This document shows, piece after piece, positions 1 through 9,282 of a DNA stretch of 64,000 nt (the stretch's first letter is position 1; each line of letters opens with the position of its first letter). Where the stretch lies: contig NZ_LWEH01000140.1 in assembly GCF_001635455.1 (NCBI RefSeq), positions 55,444 to 119,443 on the forward strand, read 5' to 3'. The position numbers and the translations under genes are program-made. Source of the stretch: Vibrio sp. HI00D65. Its GTDB lineage: Bacteria; Pseudomonadota; Gammaproteobacteria; Enterobacterales; Vibrionaceae. The notes beneath the pieces were generated by a model. It saw nothing but the letters and a program-made list of their open reading frames with translations. It had not been told where the DNA came from and did not search any database.

Positions 1-432
1 CTTGAAATGCTTGCCTCGATGCGTTTGTGTGCCAACGTACCAATGCAGCACGCAATCCAAACGGCACTAGGTGGCTATCAAAGTATCAATGAACTGATCC
101 TGCCTGGCGGCCGCCTACTTGAGCAACGTGACCGAGCATGGGAACTGATTAATAAGATCCCAGGTGTTTCTTGTGTGAAACCAAAGGGCGCGATGTACCT
201 GTTCCCAAAAATCGACACCGAGATGTACAACATCAAAGACGATCAGAAGTTCGTACTCGATTTCCTAAAGCAAGAAAAGGTACTATTAGTACAAGGCACT
301 GGCTTCAACTGGCCTAAACCAGACCACTTCCGTATTGTGACTTTGCCACACATTGAAGACCTTGAAGCAGCAATTGGTCGCCTAGAGCGCTTCTTGCAGA
401 CTTACAATCAAGACGACCTCATCGAAGGTTAA
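1..432 (+). CDS. alaA: Alanine transaminase, C-terminal part (cut by window edge)
   Basis: This is the last 143 codons of a PLP-dependent class I/II aminotransferase. It matches the AlaA (YfbQ) family, which makes alanine from pyruvate and glutamate in the cytoplasm. The frame is open from base 1, so the start and the PLP-binding lysine lie outside the window. Visible family marks are the substrate-domain stretch KPKGAMYLFPK and the late arginine-containing segment PDHFRIVTLP, where the arginine is expected to bind the substrate carboxylate. It ends in a short acidic tail. A terminator hairpin lies about 75 bases downstream. Family assignment is firm; the choice of AlaA over a close paralogue rests partly on the yfbR neighbour, which is next to yfbQ in E. 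coli too. Confidence 0.88.
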   Translation, partial: LEMLASMRLCANVPMQHAIQTALGGYQSINELILPGGRLLEQRDRAWELINKIPGVSCVKPKGAMYLFPKIDTEMYNIKDDQKFVLDFLKQEKVLLVQGTGFNWPKPDHFRIVTLPHIEDLEAAIGRLERFLQTYNQDDLIEG

Positions 433-506
433 TAAGCACAAAGAAAGGTGGCTACAGTTTGCTGTTTTAAAAGACTTTAACTTGTATTCATTCACTTCTA
501 TGCTTT

Positions 507-535
507 AAAGGCTCCAGTTTAGGAGCCTTTTTTGT
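507..535 (+). terminator. Rho-independent terminator after alaA
   Basis: The arms AAAGGCTCC and GGAGCCTTT pair perfectly around a six-base loop and are followed by a T run. It ends the alaA transcript and separates it from yfbR. Confidence 0.85.
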
Positions 536-603
536 ATCCGCTGTCTCGTACTGTTTGTAGCAAACACAAGGTACGAGTGGAGCACTCTTTAGAAAGGACA
601 CTT

Positions 604-1188
604 ATGAAACAGAGCCATTTCTTCGCCCATCTCGCACGTATGAAACTTATCCAGCGCTGGCCTCTGATGCGCTCCGTCTCCAGCGAGAATATCTCGGAAC
701 ATAGCCTACAGGTCGCATTCGTTGCCCATGCCTTGGCACTTATCAAAAACAAAAAGTTTGATGGCAAACTTAACCCAGAACACATTGCCCTAATGGGGAT
801 GTACCATGACACCAGCGAAGTACTAACTGGGGATCTACCTACCCCCGTCAAATACTATAACCCAGAAATCGCTCAAGAATATAAGAAGATAGAAGCTGCT
901 GCAGAGCAAAGGCTGCTTTCGATGCTGCCAGAAGAACTTCAAGACGACTTCGTCCCCTTCTTAATCTCCGGCACCGCCAGTAAAGAAGAGCAGAACATCG
1001 TAAAACAAGCCGACACTATCTGTGCTTATCTTAAATGTCTAGAAGAGCTCAGTGCTGGCAACCATGAGTATGAACAAGCTAAACGTCGGCTAGAAGAGAC
1101 TCTCGAACAGCGCAAAAGCCCTGAAATGAACTACTTTCTCACCACCTTTGCCCCAAGCTTTGAATTATCACTAGACGAGATAAGCTAG
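604..1188 (+). CDS. yfbR: 5'-deoxynucleotidase YfbR (HD domain)
   Basis: A 194-residue cytoplasmic HD-domain phosphohydrolase that dephosphorylates deoxyribonucleoside 5'-monophosphates. Metal-binding marks are visible: the first histidine in [12 protein letters not shown], the HD pair in [16 protein letters not shown], and a late aspartate in [12 protein letters not shown]. The [18 protein letters not shown] stretch is typical of YfbR. The frame is open from 532, but the ATG at 604 is preceded by AGAAAGGA at good spacing and gives a length close to the 199 residues of the E. coli enzyme, so that start was chosen. It lies 55 bases ahead of dgt on the same strand, so the two may be co-transcribed; both act on deoxynucleotide pools. 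Confidence 0.92.
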   Translation: MKQSHFFAHLARMKLIQRWPLMRSVSSENISEHSLQVAFVAHALALIKNKKFDGKLNPEHIALMGMYHDTSEVLTGDLPTPVKYYNPEIAQEYKKIEAAAEQRLLSMLPEELQDDFVPFLISGTASKEEQNIVKQADTICAYLKCLEELSAGNHEYEQAKRRLEETLEQRKSPEMNYFLTTFAPSFELSLDEIS

Positions 1189-1243
1189 CTGGGTATAAGT
1201 TGCCTGTAGATAGTTAAATAAAATTGATTTGATAGGTGATATT

Positions 1244-2587
1244 TTGAATTCTCAACTCGAACCTTCTTTTGCACTCGAACAAGAGTGGCAACACAGAAAT
1301 GATGATGAACACAAAATAAGACGTGATGATCACCGTAGCCCTTATCAGCGCGACCGAGCACGCGTGCTTCACTCTGCCGCTTTTCGTCGACTACAAGCAA
1401 AAACTCAAGTGCACGGCACAACAGTTAATGATTTTCACCGCACGCGCTTGACTCACTCGCTAGAAGCGGCGCAGCTTGGCACTGGCATTGTTGCGCAGCT
1501 CAAGAAAAAGCAACCTGAGTTTCGAGACATTCTGCCTTCAGATAGCCTAATTGATTCTTTATGCCTAGCTCACGACATCGGCCACCCACCTTATGGACAT
1601 GGTGGTGAAGTCGCACTTAACTACATGATGCGCGAACACGGTGGCTTTGAAGGCAATGCCCAAACGTTTCGCATTGTCACACAACTAGAGCCTTATACTG
1701 AGCATCATGGGATGAATCTATCTCGACGTACGCTATTAGGGCTGATCAAATACCCTTCACTACTCAGTGAAGTTGAGGCAAAAGAGCAGCCTGAACCCGT
1801 TAAGCACCAGCGACAGCTCCGAGCTAAAGATTGGATGCCCGCGAAAGGTATCTATGATCATGACGAAACACTCTTTAACTGGGTACTTGAGCCGCTTTCT
1901 GCTAACGATCAACAACTTCTCAAACAGAAAAGAAAATCACACACAGAGCCACTTGAACACAACAAGACGAAGTACAAGTCACTCGACTGTTCCATCATGG
2001 AACTTGCGGACGACATCGCCTATGGCGTGCATGATCTGGAAGATGCGATTGTGCTTGGTTCAGTGACTAAAGCGCAGTGGGTTGAATCTGCTTATCCGCA
2101 GTTAAAAGAGATGGCTGATCCATGGATTTGTGAGCACCTAGACTCCATTACAGAAATGTTGTTTTCTGGCGAGCAGTACCGCAGAAAAGATGCCATTGGT
2201 GGGATTGTAAACGCGCTGCTGACGAGTATCTCGATTAAGCCCGTCAATGAAAGTTTTGATAACGCACTGCTTGCCTACAATGCCGTATTGGAACCAAGCA
2301 TGGATGCCACCCTAGACAAACTGAAGCACTTCGTCAGCGAATTTGTGATTCAAGTGCCGCAGGTTCAAGTTATTGAGTACAAAGGTCAGCAGATCATCAT
2401 GGATATGTTTGAAGCCTTCAGCGCGGACCCTGAACGCCTGTTGCCACTGCCAATCAGGAAACAATGGCTACAACATCAAGATGAATCCAGAAAGATGCGC
2501 GTGATTACCGATTACATCTCATCAATGACCGACGACCTTGCTCAGAAGATACACCAACAGCTGTTTTCAGCACATACTGAGTTCTAG
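1244..2587 (+). CDS. dgt: dGTP triphosphohydrolase family protein (HD domain)
   Basis: A 447-residue dNTP triphosphohydrolase of the HD superfamily, expected to split dGTP (perhaps other dNTPs) into deoxynucleoside and triphosphate. The N-terminus has the family segment DHRSPYQRDRARVLHSAAFRRLQ, here quoted in part as RDRARVLHSAAFRRLQ. The metal site is seen as RLTHSLEAAQ, then the HD pair in LAHDIGHPPYGHGGE, and a later aspartate in MELADDIAYGVHD. No ATG start fits. TTG at 1244 follows AGGTG by five bases and gives MNSQLEPSF; an upstream TTG at 1229 is the alternative and lacks a ribosome-binding site. Related enzymes limit phage replication by lowering dNTPs in some bacteria, but nothing here shows that role. 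Confidence 0.88.
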   Translation: MNSQLEPSFALEQEWQHRNDDEHKIRRDDHRSPYQRDRARVLHSAAFRRLQAKTQVHGTTVNDFHRTRLTHSLEAAQLGTGIVAQLKKKQPEFRDILPSDSLIDSLCLAHDIGHPPYGHGGEVALNYMMREHGGFEGNAQTFRIVTQLEPYTEHHGMNLSRRTLLGLIKYPSLLSEVEAKEQPEPVKHQRQLRAKDWMPAKGIYDHDETLFNWVLEPLSANDQQLLKQKRKSHTEPLEHNKTKYKSLDCSIMELADDIAYGVHDLEDAIVLGSVTKAQWVESAYPQLKEMADPWICEHLDSITEMLFSGEQYRRKDAIGGIVNALLTSISIKPVNESFDNALLAYNAVLEPSMDATLDKLKHFVSEFVIQVPQVQVIEYKGQQIIMDMFEAFSADPERLLPLPIRKQWLQHQDESRKMRVITDYISSMTDDLAQKIHQQLFSAHTEF

Positions 2588-2622
2588 GCTTACTCGCCGT
2601 ACTTAGACAAGTATTAGTGAGA

Positions 2623-3222
2623 TTACGCTAAGTAGTTTTTCTCAAATACGCCTGGCGGCATTTGATTGATTTGAAACTGAATCATTTGGTCAAATGCCGT
2701 TAGCAGCGGGCTGAAATCTCGGTCACCTTCTAATAAGTTCAGCAAATGGTACCCAGCCTCTACCGTCGACAAGCTATTTTCGCTTGGCGCTTTACGGATT
2801 CGGTAATTACCTTTGAGATCTTTTGGCAGGTGGACCGTGCTTAGCGCATGCAAGTTGCTAGACACTTGCCACATCTTGAATGCCTTTTTCCAAGTGCCAT
2901 CGAGTAGAATCACACGCAGCTTTTTATCAAGGCGTGTTAAAGACTCGACAGGCACAGAGTGTTCACTCGGGTACAAAATCACGTGCTGATATTGCTCATC
3001 AGCCAGCAATGCATTCAGTCGTTCATTGTCTGAAAAATCTTCTCCGACAATCGTCACACTGTTTTTTAAAGATAACGAGAGGATACGCGCGGTTCCCATC
3101 GGACGATGCTCTTCTGATGGGTGCTGAAGAATGATAAGCTCAACGTTCGACTCTAGTGGTGTAACCCACTGACAAATACAAGCTCTCAAAGCCTTGCTGC
3201 ATTGGGGGCAATAACGAGACAT
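2623..3222 (-). CDS. tapT: DTW-domain tRNA-uridine aminocarboxypropyltransferase
   Basis: A 199-residue DTW-domain protein. The family (E. coli TapT, formerly YfiP) transfers the 3-amino-3-carboxypropyl group of S-adenosylmethionine to a uridine in tRNA (acp3U47). Visible are an N-terminal cysteine cluster (CPQC at residues 5-8 and two more cysteines in ACIC), the PMGTARIL segment, and the signature DGTW near residue 108, followed by a basic KKAFKMW stretch. The conserved YRIRKAPSENSLSTVEA stretch also fits. The gene is convergent with dgt and divergent from the rhombosortase, whose first codons lie within about ten bases of this start, so the two promoters must overlap coding sequence. I cannot tell from sequence which tRNAs are modified. 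Confidence 0.85.
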   Translation of the reverse strand: MSRYCPQCSKALRACICQWVTPLESNVELIILQHPSEEHRPMGTARILSLSLKNSVTIVGEDFSDNERLNALLADEQYQHVILYPSEHSVPVESLTRLDKKLRVILLDGTWKKAFKMWQVSSNLHALSTVHLPKDLKGNYRIRKAPSENSLSTVEAGYHLLNLLEGDRDFSPLLTAFDQMIQFQINQMPPGVFEKNYLA

Positions 3223-3231
3223 GGATGTAAT

Positions 3232-3774
3232 GTGTACCCTGTTTTAATTTTCACTTCACTTTTATGCGTCATATTCCAACTAGAGCCAGTGCAGACTTGG
3301 GTAGTTTGGGATAAAAGTGCGATTGTCGATGGACAATGGTGGCGGATCCTAACAGGAAACTTTTCACATACCAACTACTCACACCTGCTAATGAATCTAG
3401 CGGGCTTATGGATCATCAGCTATCTGTTCCAACCCACACGAAAACAACTTACCTCGGCTTTAGCTGTAATTAGCTTAGTTACAGGGTTAGCTCTATTACT
3501 TTCAAGCATTCAGATTTACGTAGGCTTATCGGGAACACTGCATGGATTGTTTGGCTTATTCGCGCTTAGAGAGACGCTAAACGGCAGGAAATCGAGTTGG
3601 CTTTTGGTATTAGGGTTAGTCGCTAAAATCGCTTGGGAGCAGCTTGTTGGTCCTTCTAGTACGACTGGTGAACTGATCAACGCGAGAGTAGCAATTGAAG
3701 CCCACCTAGCAGGTGCACTGGCAGGCGGCTCCATGGCAATCATTTCATTTTTAATGAGTAAAAAAGCGAACTAA
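3232..3774 (+). CDS. Rhombosortase (intramembrane serine protease)
   Basis: A small polytopic inner-membrane protein of the rhomboid fold. The rhomboid marks are in order: HLLMNLAGL (HxxxN oxyanion segment), GLSGTLHGL with the catalytic serine in GxSG, and the catalytic histidine in EAHLAGALAGG. About six hydrophobic helices are seen in roughly 180 residues. The compact form and the LEPVQTWVVWD start are those of rhombosortases, which remove the GlyGly-CTERM tail of exported proteins; the V. cholerae homologue processes VesB-type proteases. I recall that gene (VC1981) beside the DTW gene, as here. Start is uncertain: GTG at 3232 follows a weak GGA, while the frame is open from TTG at 3202. 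The stop overlaps the convergent comEA stop by four bases. Confidence 0.82.
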   Translation: MYPVLIFTSLLCVIFQLEPVQTWVVWDKSAIVDGQWWRILTGNFSHTNYSHLLMNLAGLWIISYLFQPTRKQLTSALAVISLVTGLALLLSSIQIYVGLSGTLHGLFGLFALRETLNGRKSSWLLVLGLVAKIAWEQLVGPSSTTGELINARVAIEAHLAGALAGGSMAIISFLMSKKAN

Positions 3775-4070
3775 AGCTGTATCCTTTCGCGATTCTTTTC
3801 AACCGTTGCTTCTCCAATCCCTTTCACACTCGCCAAGTCATCAGCACTCGCAAACGCGCCGTGCTCAGTTCTGTAGTCGACAATATCTTTGGCTTTCTTA
3901 TCGCCCACGCCTACCAGTAACGCTGATAGCTCTTCTGCGGTCGCAGTATTAATGTTTACTGTAATCTCAATACCTTCGTAGAGTTCAGCTTTGGTTGGTC
4001 TGTCTGCAAATACGGTAGGGCTTAAGAAAATCAAAAATGAAAGAAGTAGTGTTGAATATAGAGTGCGCAT
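3771..4070 (-). CDS. comEA: ComEA-type DNA-binding helix-hairpin-helix protein
   Basis: A 99-residue secreted protein: signal peptide at residues 1-22 (MRTLYSTLLLSFLIFL core, VFA cleavage), then a domain with two helix-hairpin-helix motifs. The motifs are seen in VNINTATAEELSALLVGVG and DLASVKGIGEATVEKNR. In naturally competent Vibrio, ComEA binds incoming double-stranded DNA in the periplasm and pulls it through the outer membrane as a ratchet. A ribosome-binding site AAAGGAAT precedes the ATG. It has its own space downstream of the ppiD terminator and so probably its own promoter. The family also includes small HhH proteins of unknown role (E. coli YbaV), but the ppiD neighbour matches the competence gene VC1917 in V. 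cholerae. Confidence 0.88.
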   Translation of the reverse strand: MRTLYSTLLLSFLIFLSPTVFADRPTKAELYEGIEITVNINTATAEELSALLVGVGDKKAKDIVDYRTEHGAFASADDLASVKGIGEATVEKNRERIQL

Positions 4071-4130
4071 AATCTATTCCTTTGTGAAAAAAGGTAACTT
4101 ATGCGTTTGTATCAAGAGATAACATGATCG

Positions 4131-4170
4131 CTAGATAAAAATAAAGCGGGCCACCTAAGTAACCCGCTTT
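4131..4170 (-). terminator. Terminator after ppiD
   Basis: Read on the minus strand, AAAGCGGG and CCCGCTTT form an eight-pair stem with a 12-base loop, followed by ATTTTTAT. It lies about 80 bases after the ppiD stop and before comEA. Confidence 0.82.
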
Positions 4171-4249
4171 GTTCTACATCTTATTTTCATCAGCTTGCTT
4201 GTTGGCTCACAAATCTGCTTGAGAGCTCGACTAGCGACACAATTGATGA

Positions 4250-6115
4250 TTATTGACCTTGGCCTACAACGTAGTATTCAACGTCTGCGTTTTTGCGTAG
4301 TACGTTTAATACGTTAGTCAGATCTTGCTGGTTACCAACACGCTCTAACTGAGCACCAATTTGAGTGCTATATGCAGGGTTAATTTCAGCCGTTACTTTA
4401 GATAGCTCTACAACAACGATATTGCCGTTTTGGTCTTTAGACTGGCCGAATACCACTTTGCCTTCTTCTGGCTTCGCTAGAGCGAATACAGACGCAGCTA
4501 GTGGAGAGTTGCGGTCAATTGTCTCAAGTTCTGTGAAGTCAAGGTTATTTTCAGCTAGCACTGCTTCGTTACCAGCTTTTAGGTCGTTAACAAGCGAAAC
4601 ACCTAGCTCAACAGCTTGCTCTTCCGCTTTAACAGCAGATAGCGCAGCTACAACTTGATCTTTCACTTCTTCAAGAGGAAGAACAGTCTCATCACGAGTC
4701 TCTTCAACACGTACAACGATTACGTGCTCAGGAGCGACTTCGATAACTTCAGAGTTTAGGCCATCTTCTTTCACTTCAGGGCTCAAGATAGCTTGCATTA
4801 CTGCAGGCGTCTTCAACACTTCAGGTGCATCTACTTGAGAGATAAAATCAGTTGTTGTGATCTTAGCGTTAATAGCCTCTGCAGAATCATCTAGTGAATC
4901 AGGAAATTCAAACGCTACTTTTTCTAGCTCAGTTTGCATTTCGTAGAACTGGTCTACTGCGTGTTGGTCTAGAAGTTCTTGCTTAATCTCCGCTGCTACT
5001 TCTGCGTATGGCTGAGATTCAGGCGCTTTTAGTTCGTCTAACTTAATGATGTGGAAGCCGAAATCAGACTTAACCAAGCCAGTAGTATCACCTACATTCT
5101 GAAGTGCGAAAGCTGCGTCTTCGAATGCTGGGTCCATAACATCACGTTCGATCCAACCTAGGTCACCGCCAACATCCGCACTGCCGAAGTCGTCAGATTT
5201 CTCTTCCGCTAGCGTAGCAAAATCAGCGCCTGCGTTTAGCTCGTCTAGGATTGCTTGCGCTTTCGCTTCATCGTCGCCTTCAACAAGAATGTGACTAACT
5301 TTACGTTGCTCTGCCGTTGAGTACTTGTCTAAGTGCTCTTGGTAGTATTTTTGTGCTTCTTCGTCGCTTACTTCAAGCTGAGACTTAAGTGATTCAGCAG
5401 AAAGTTCGATGTAAGATACTTTAGCTTGCTCTGGACGAGTGTACGCTAGAGGGTTTTCAGTGTAGTACTGTTCGATTTGCTCGTCAGTTAGCTCAACGTT
5501 TTTCGCAAGGTCAGCAACAGAAAGAGTTACTGTACGAATATCACGAGTTTGTGCAATTAGCTTGCTTTGCGTGTCGATTTCGCCTTGAAGAACAAACTCA
5601 CTGCCTTGAAGTGCAGTGACAAGCTGGTTACGCATTAGGTCACGACGCATGTATTCAGCGAAGCTTTCTGCGCTGAACCCTGCACGACGTAGTGCTGCTT
5701 GGTAAACTTCTTGGTCGAATTGACCCGCAGTTTGGAACTGAGGCATTTCTAGAATCATAGTACGGATTTGAGAATCACTGATTCGTAGGCCTAGAGACTC
5801 TGCTTGCTGCTCAAGTAGAACATCGTTGATCATGCGATCAAGTACTGATTTACGGAAAGACTCTACGTATGCAGGGTCTGCAAGCATTTGAGCAAAGTAA
5901 TCGCCAAGCTGAGATTGCATGCGATTACGTTCGTTTTGGTAAGCTTGTTCGAACTCACCACGACCGATTTCTGTACTGCCAACTTTAGCTGCTGCGTTGT
6001 TACCGCCACCGGTGATGTAGCTACCTACACCTGCGAATACGAATGACAGGATAATCAACCCAAGGATAATTTTTACCGCGATGCTATTCACGCCTTCGCG
6101 TAATCGATCCATCAT
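4250..6115 (-). CDS. ppiD: Periplasmic folding chaperone PpiD
   Basis: A 621-residue inner-membrane-anchored periplasmic chaperone that helps newly exported proteins fold near the Sec translocon. A short cytoplasmic N-terminus (MMDRLREG) leads into one membrane helix at about residues 13-36, then a SurA-like chaperone region, and one parvulin-type domain around residues 265-365 (ADFATLAEEKSDDFGSADVG, GGDLGWIERDVMDPAFEDA). The length is the usual one for PpiD. The first two codons are both ATG (6115 and 6112); either may be used. It lies downstream of hupB, separated by hairpins, as in other enterobacteria and vibrios. Confidence 0.95.
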   Translation of the reverse strand: MMDRLREGVNSIAVKIILGLIILSFVFAGVGSYITGGGNNAAAKVGSTEIGRGEFEQAYQNERNRMQSQLGDYFAQMLADPAYVESFRKSVLDRMINDVLLEQQAESLGLRISDSQIRTMILEMPQFQTAGQFDQEVYQAALRRAGFSAESFAEYMRRDLMRNQLVTALQGSEFVLQGEIDTQSKLIAQTRDIRTVTLSVADLAKNVELTDEQIEQYYTENPLAYTRPEQAKVSYIELSAESLKSQLEVSDEEAQKYYQEHLDKYSTAEQRKVSHILVEGDDEAKAQAILDELNAGADFATLAEEKSDDFGSADVGGDLGWIERDVMDPAFEDAAFALQNVGDTTGLVKSDFGFHIIKLDELKAPESQPYAEVAAEIKQELLDQHAVDQFYEMQTELEKVAFEFPDSLDDSAEAINAKITTTDFISQVDAPEVLKTPAVMQAILSPEVKEDGLNSEVIEVAPEHVIVVRVEETRDETVLPLEEVKDQVVAALSAVKAEEQAVELGVSLVNDLKAGNEAVLAENNLDFTELETIDRNSPLAASVFALAKPEEGKVVFGQSKDQNGNIVVVELSKVTAEINPAYSTQIGAQLERVGNQQDLTNVLNVLRKNADVEYYVVGQGQ

Positions 6116-6179
6116 AATTTAAGTGCTCTCCGGATATGAAGCATTGGCTTCAAAATAAAAATCTATTCACGCGATATTA

Positions 6180-6214
6180 TCAGAAAAAGAAATGCGCATC
6201 AGTAGGATGCGCAT
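6180..6214 (-). terminator. Terminator after hupB
   Basis: On the minus strand ATGCGCATC and GATGCGCAT form a perfect nine-pair stem with a five-base loop, followed by TTCTTTTTC. Two further small hairpins lie between it and the hupB stop (TGTGC/GCACA near 6232 and ACTGTTT/AAACAGT near 6250-6280), so the 3' end is heavily structured. Confidence 0.85.
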
Positions 6215-6335
6215 AATTTAAATTAGTTCAATGTGCTTCGCACATATACTGTTTAAGAATGAAACATCATTTTTCAAACAGTAAACGCATTTTACTACCT
6301 TCCCCTCTTTCAAATAGAGGTTTCAGCAATAGGAA

Positions 6336-6608
6336 TTAGTTACATGCGTCTTTAAGTGCTTTACCCGCTTTGAAGCCAGGTACTTTAGCTTCTGCGATTT
6401 GGATCTCTTCACCAGTTTTTGGATTACGACCTGTACGAGCTGCACGAGTACGAACACTGAAAGTACCAAAGCCAACAAGTGCAACTTGATCGCCTGATTG
6501 TAGCGTTGTACCAACAGCTTCGATGAATGCGTCTAGAGCGCGGCCAGCTGAAGCTTTAGAGATGTCTGCGTTTTCTGCGATTGATTCTACTAGTTGTGTT
6601 TTATTCAC
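6336..6608 (-). CDS. hupB: DNA-binding protein HU-beta
   Basis: A 90-residue histone-like nucleoid protein that bends DNA as a dimer. The sequence [18 protein letters not shown], the VGFGTFSVR strand and the arm [12 protein letters not shown] are diagnostic of HU; the proline in RNPKTG intercalates into DNA. The start is GTG at 6608, preceded by AGGGGAAA. An upstream in-frame ATG at 6629 would add seven residues foreign to HU and has no ribosome-binding site. It lies between lon and ppiD, the standard hupB position, with the lon terminator immediately upstream. Confidence 0.96.
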   Translation of the reverse strand: MNKTQLVESIAENADISKASAGRALDAFIEAVGTTLQSGDQVALVGFGTFSVRTRAARTGRNPKTGEEIQIAEAKVPGFKAGKALKDACN

Positions 6609-6729
6609 TGTTTTTCCCCTATGTGTCATCTGTGACTACTTCTCGATGACTGTACGTTCCATTTTGGTTTTAATTTAGCCGCAAGCCTTATTGCAAAAGG
6701 GCTGCCGCTTTGATCAATAACTTAGCGTC

Positions 6730-6769
6730 CAAAAAAAACGCTGACAAGCCTTTTCGGGCCTATCAGCGT
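6730..6769 (-). terminator. Terminator after lon
   Basis: On the minus strand the 13-base arms starting ACGCTGA and ending TCAGCGT pair (one internal mismatch region) around a short loop, followed by eight T residues. A strong intrinsic terminator. Confidence 0.9.
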
Positions 6770-6798
6770 AATTCTTTACTTATTTTTGCTATGCATCA

Positions 6799-9150
6799 CT
6801 ATTTTTTCACGTCAAACTCGACCCCTGACGGATCTCGTTCTAGCGCGACTTTCAGTACTTCGTCAATCCATTGGACAGGGATCACCTTCAAGTCAGCGAT
6901 TACGTTGTCTGGAATCTCTTCCAAATCACGCTCGTTGTCTTTCGGAATCAGTACTGTTTTGATGCCACCACGGTGCGCAGCAAGCAGTTTTTCTTTCAAG
7001 CCACCGATAGGTAAAACTTCACCGCGAAGGGTAATTTCACCAGTCATACCAACCTCAGCTTTCACCGGATTCCCCGTTAAGCTAGAGACAAGTGCAGTAC
7101 ACATCGCGATACCCGCACTTGGGCCATCTTTCGGTGTTGCACCTTCTGGTACGTGAACGTGAATATCACGTTTCTCATAGAAATCTGAGTTGATGCCTAG
7201 TTTTTCAGCACGAGAACGAACCACGGTCATCGCAGCTTGAATCGACTCTTTCATCACATCGCCAAGAGAACCAGTTTGCGTTAGCTTACCTTTACCCGGC
7301 ATTGCCTCAGTTTCGATAGTCAGCAGATCACCACCAACTTGAGTCCAAGCTAAGCCTGTTACTTGACCAATACGGTTGCTCTCATCCGCTTTACCGAAGT
7401 CGTGACGCTGAACACCTAAGTACTCTTTTAGGTTATCCATCGTAACAGTCACAGACTTAAGGTCGCTGTCTAACAGGATGTTTTTAACCGCTTTACGGCA
7501 GATCTTAGAAATCTCACGCTCTAGGCTACGTACACCTGCTTCACGTGTGTAGTAACGGATAATACCGATGATTGCAGAATCTTCGATAGTAATCTCGTTT
7601 GTCTTTAGACCGTTGCGTTTCACTTGCTTATCAACAAGGTGACGCTTAGCGATGTTTAACTTTTCGTCTTCTGTGTAACCAGACAGACGAATCACTTCCA
7701 TACGATCCAGTAGTGGGCCAGGAATGTCCATCGAGTTAGAAGTTGCTACGAACATAACGTCTGAAAGATCGTAATCTACTTCTAGATAATGATCGTTAAA
7801 CGCGTTGTTTTGCTCTGGGTCTAGTACTTCTAGTAGTGCTGAAGATGGGTCGCCACGCATATCAGAAGACATCTTGTCGATTTCATCTAATAGGAACAGT
7901 GGGTTCTTAACGCCAACTTTAGACATCTTCTGGATTAATTTACCCGGAAGAGAACCGATGTAGGTACGACGGTGACCACGAATCTCAGCCTCATCACGGA
8001 CGCCACCTAGTGCCATACGTGTGTACTTACGACCTGTAGCAGCCGCGATAGAGCGCCCCAGTGACGTCTTACCCACACCTGGAGGACCAACAAGACAAAG
8101 GATTGGACCTTTCAGTTTATTAATACGGTTCTGCACCGCCAAGTACTCAAGAATACGTTCTTTAACACGCTCTAGGCCATAGTGATCTTCGTTTAAGATC
8201 TCTTCCGCTTTCGCTAGATTCTTCTTAACTTTTGAGCGCTTAGCCCAAGGAACGCCAACCATCCAATCGATATAGCTACGTACTACTGTTGCTTCAGCAG
8301 ACATTGGCGACATCATTTTCAGTTTTTGCAGCTCTTGCTCGGTTTTTTCACGAGCTTCTTGAGGCATTTTTGACTCTTCGATCTTCTTCTTCAGAGTCTC
8401 GAATTCGTCTGGAGCGTCGTCCATCTCGCCAAGTTCTTTCTGAATCGCTTTCATTTGCTCATTCAGGTAGTACTCACGCTGAGATTTTTCCATCTGCTTC
8501 TTAACACGGCCACGGATGCGTTTCTCAACCTGCAGGATATCAATCTCTGACTCCATTTGGCCCATCAGGAACTCTAGACGCTCAGTCACATCTAGAATCT
8601 CCAGTACGTGCTGTTTGTCTACTAGTTTAAGTGGCATGTGTGCTGCGATGGTATCAGCAAGACGAGCTGCTTCATCAATCCCATTCAGTGAGGTTAGAAC
8701 CTCTGGTGGAATCTTTTTGTTTAGCTTAATAAAGCCTTCGAACTGATTGATCGCGCTGCGAACAACCACTTCTTGTTCTTTTTCGTCAAGTTCTGAGGTA
8801 ACAACGTATTCGGCATCCGCTAGGAAAAATTCACTCTCTTTGAACTCGTGAATTTTTGCACGTTGCTGACCTTCAACAAGTACTTTAACCGTACCATCAG
8901 GGAGCTTAAGTAACTGAAGAATGGTAGCGACGGTACCTACTTTAAATAGGTCGTCAATTGAAGGCTCATCAGTATCCGCTTCTTTCTGCGCAACAAGTAG
9001 TACTTGTTTGTTAGCTTCCATAGCCGACTCTAGGCAAGTAATCGATTTTTCACGACCAACAAACAATGGAATAACCATGTGTGGGTAAACCACTACATCA
9101 CGTAGAGGTAGCACGGGGATTTCGATACGCTCGGAACGTTCCAAGTTCAT
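6799..9150 (-). CDS. lon: ATP-dependent protease Lon
   Basis: A 783-residue cytoplasmic AAA+ protease that degrades damaged proteins and specific regulators. In order: N-terminal substrate-recognition domain (residues 1-200), coiled coil (about 230-280), AAA+ module with Walker [12 protein letters not shown] near 355 and Walker [10 protein letters not shown], and the protease domain with the catalytic serine in [11 protein letters not shown] and the lysine in [14 protein letters not shown]. Length equals that of E. coli Lon (784). The ATG start is preceded by a GCGGAAGAGAG purine stretch. A heat-shock-like promoter lies just upstream, between lon and the clpX terminator, so lon is its own transcription unit. 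Confidence 0.98.
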   Translation of the reverse strand: MNLERSERIEIPVLPLRDVVVYPHMVIPLFVGREKSITCLESAMEANKQVLLVAQKEADTDEPSIDDLFKVGTVATILQLLKLPDGTVKVLVEGQQRAKIHEFKESEFFLADAEYVVTSELDEKEQEVVVRSAINQFEGFIKLNKKIPPEVLTSLNGIDEAARLADTIAAHMPLKLVDKQHVLEILDVTERLEFLMGQMESEIDILQVEKRIRGRVKKQMEKSQREYYLNEQMKAIQKELGEMDDAPDEFETLKKKIEESKMPQEAREKTEQELQKLKMMSPMSAEATVVRSYIDWMVGVPWAKRSKVKKNLAKAEEILNEDHYGLERVKERILEYLAVQNRINKLKGPILCLVGPPGVGKTSLGRSIAAATGRKYTRMALGGVRDEAEIRGHRRTYIGSLPGKLIQKMSKVGVKNPLFLLDEIDKMSSDMRGDPSSALLEVLDPEQNNAFNDHYLEVDYDLSDVMFVATSNSMDIPGPLLDRMEVIRLSGYTEDEKLNIAKRHLVDKQVKRNGLKTNEITIEDSAIIGIIRYYTREAGVRSLEREISKICRKAVKNILLDSDLKSVTVTMDNLKEYLGVQRHDFGKADESNRIGQVTGLAWTQVGGDLLTIETEAMPGKGKLTQTGSLGDVMKESIQAAMTVVRSRAEKLGINSDFYEKRDIHVHVPEGATPKDGPSAGIAMCTALVSSLTGNPVKAEVGMTGEITLRGEVLPIGGLKEKLLAAHRGGIKTVLIPKDNERDLEEIPDNVIADLKVIPVQWIDEVLKVALERDPSGVEFDVKK

Positions 9151-9185
9151 ATATTTCTCTCTTCCGCTTTAACTTATAAAGCAGT

Positions 9186-9213
9186 ATATGGGGCTTAAAC
9201 GACTGGATTCAAT
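9186..9213 (-). promoter_or_regulatory. Sigma-32-type promoter of lon
   Basis: On the minus strand ATTGAAT (-35 region) is followed after 13 bases by CCCCATATA (-10 region). The heat-shock consensus is CTTGAAA, 13-15 bases, CCCCATNT, so the -10 fits almost fully and the -35 fits five of seven. It lies about 36 bases upstream of the lon ATG. Confidence 0.75.
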
Positions 9214-9220
9214 GGAAGAA

Positions 9221-9254
9221 TAAAAAAAAGGAGGTAATTGCTTACCTCCTTTTT
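9221..9254 (-). terminator. Terminator after clpX
   Basis: AAAAAGGAGGTAA and TTACCTCCTTTTT form a perfect 13-pair stem with a four-base loop and T runs on both strands. It ends the clpP-clpX transcript just before the lon promoter. Confidence 0.9.
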
Positions 9255-9282
9255 CAATTTGAGCGACTTGTCTAAAAAAGAC

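Noticed and set aside
532-603. N-terminal extension of yfbR
   Set aside because: The added 24 residues lie over the alaA terminator region and have no ribosome-binding site; ATG at 604 does.
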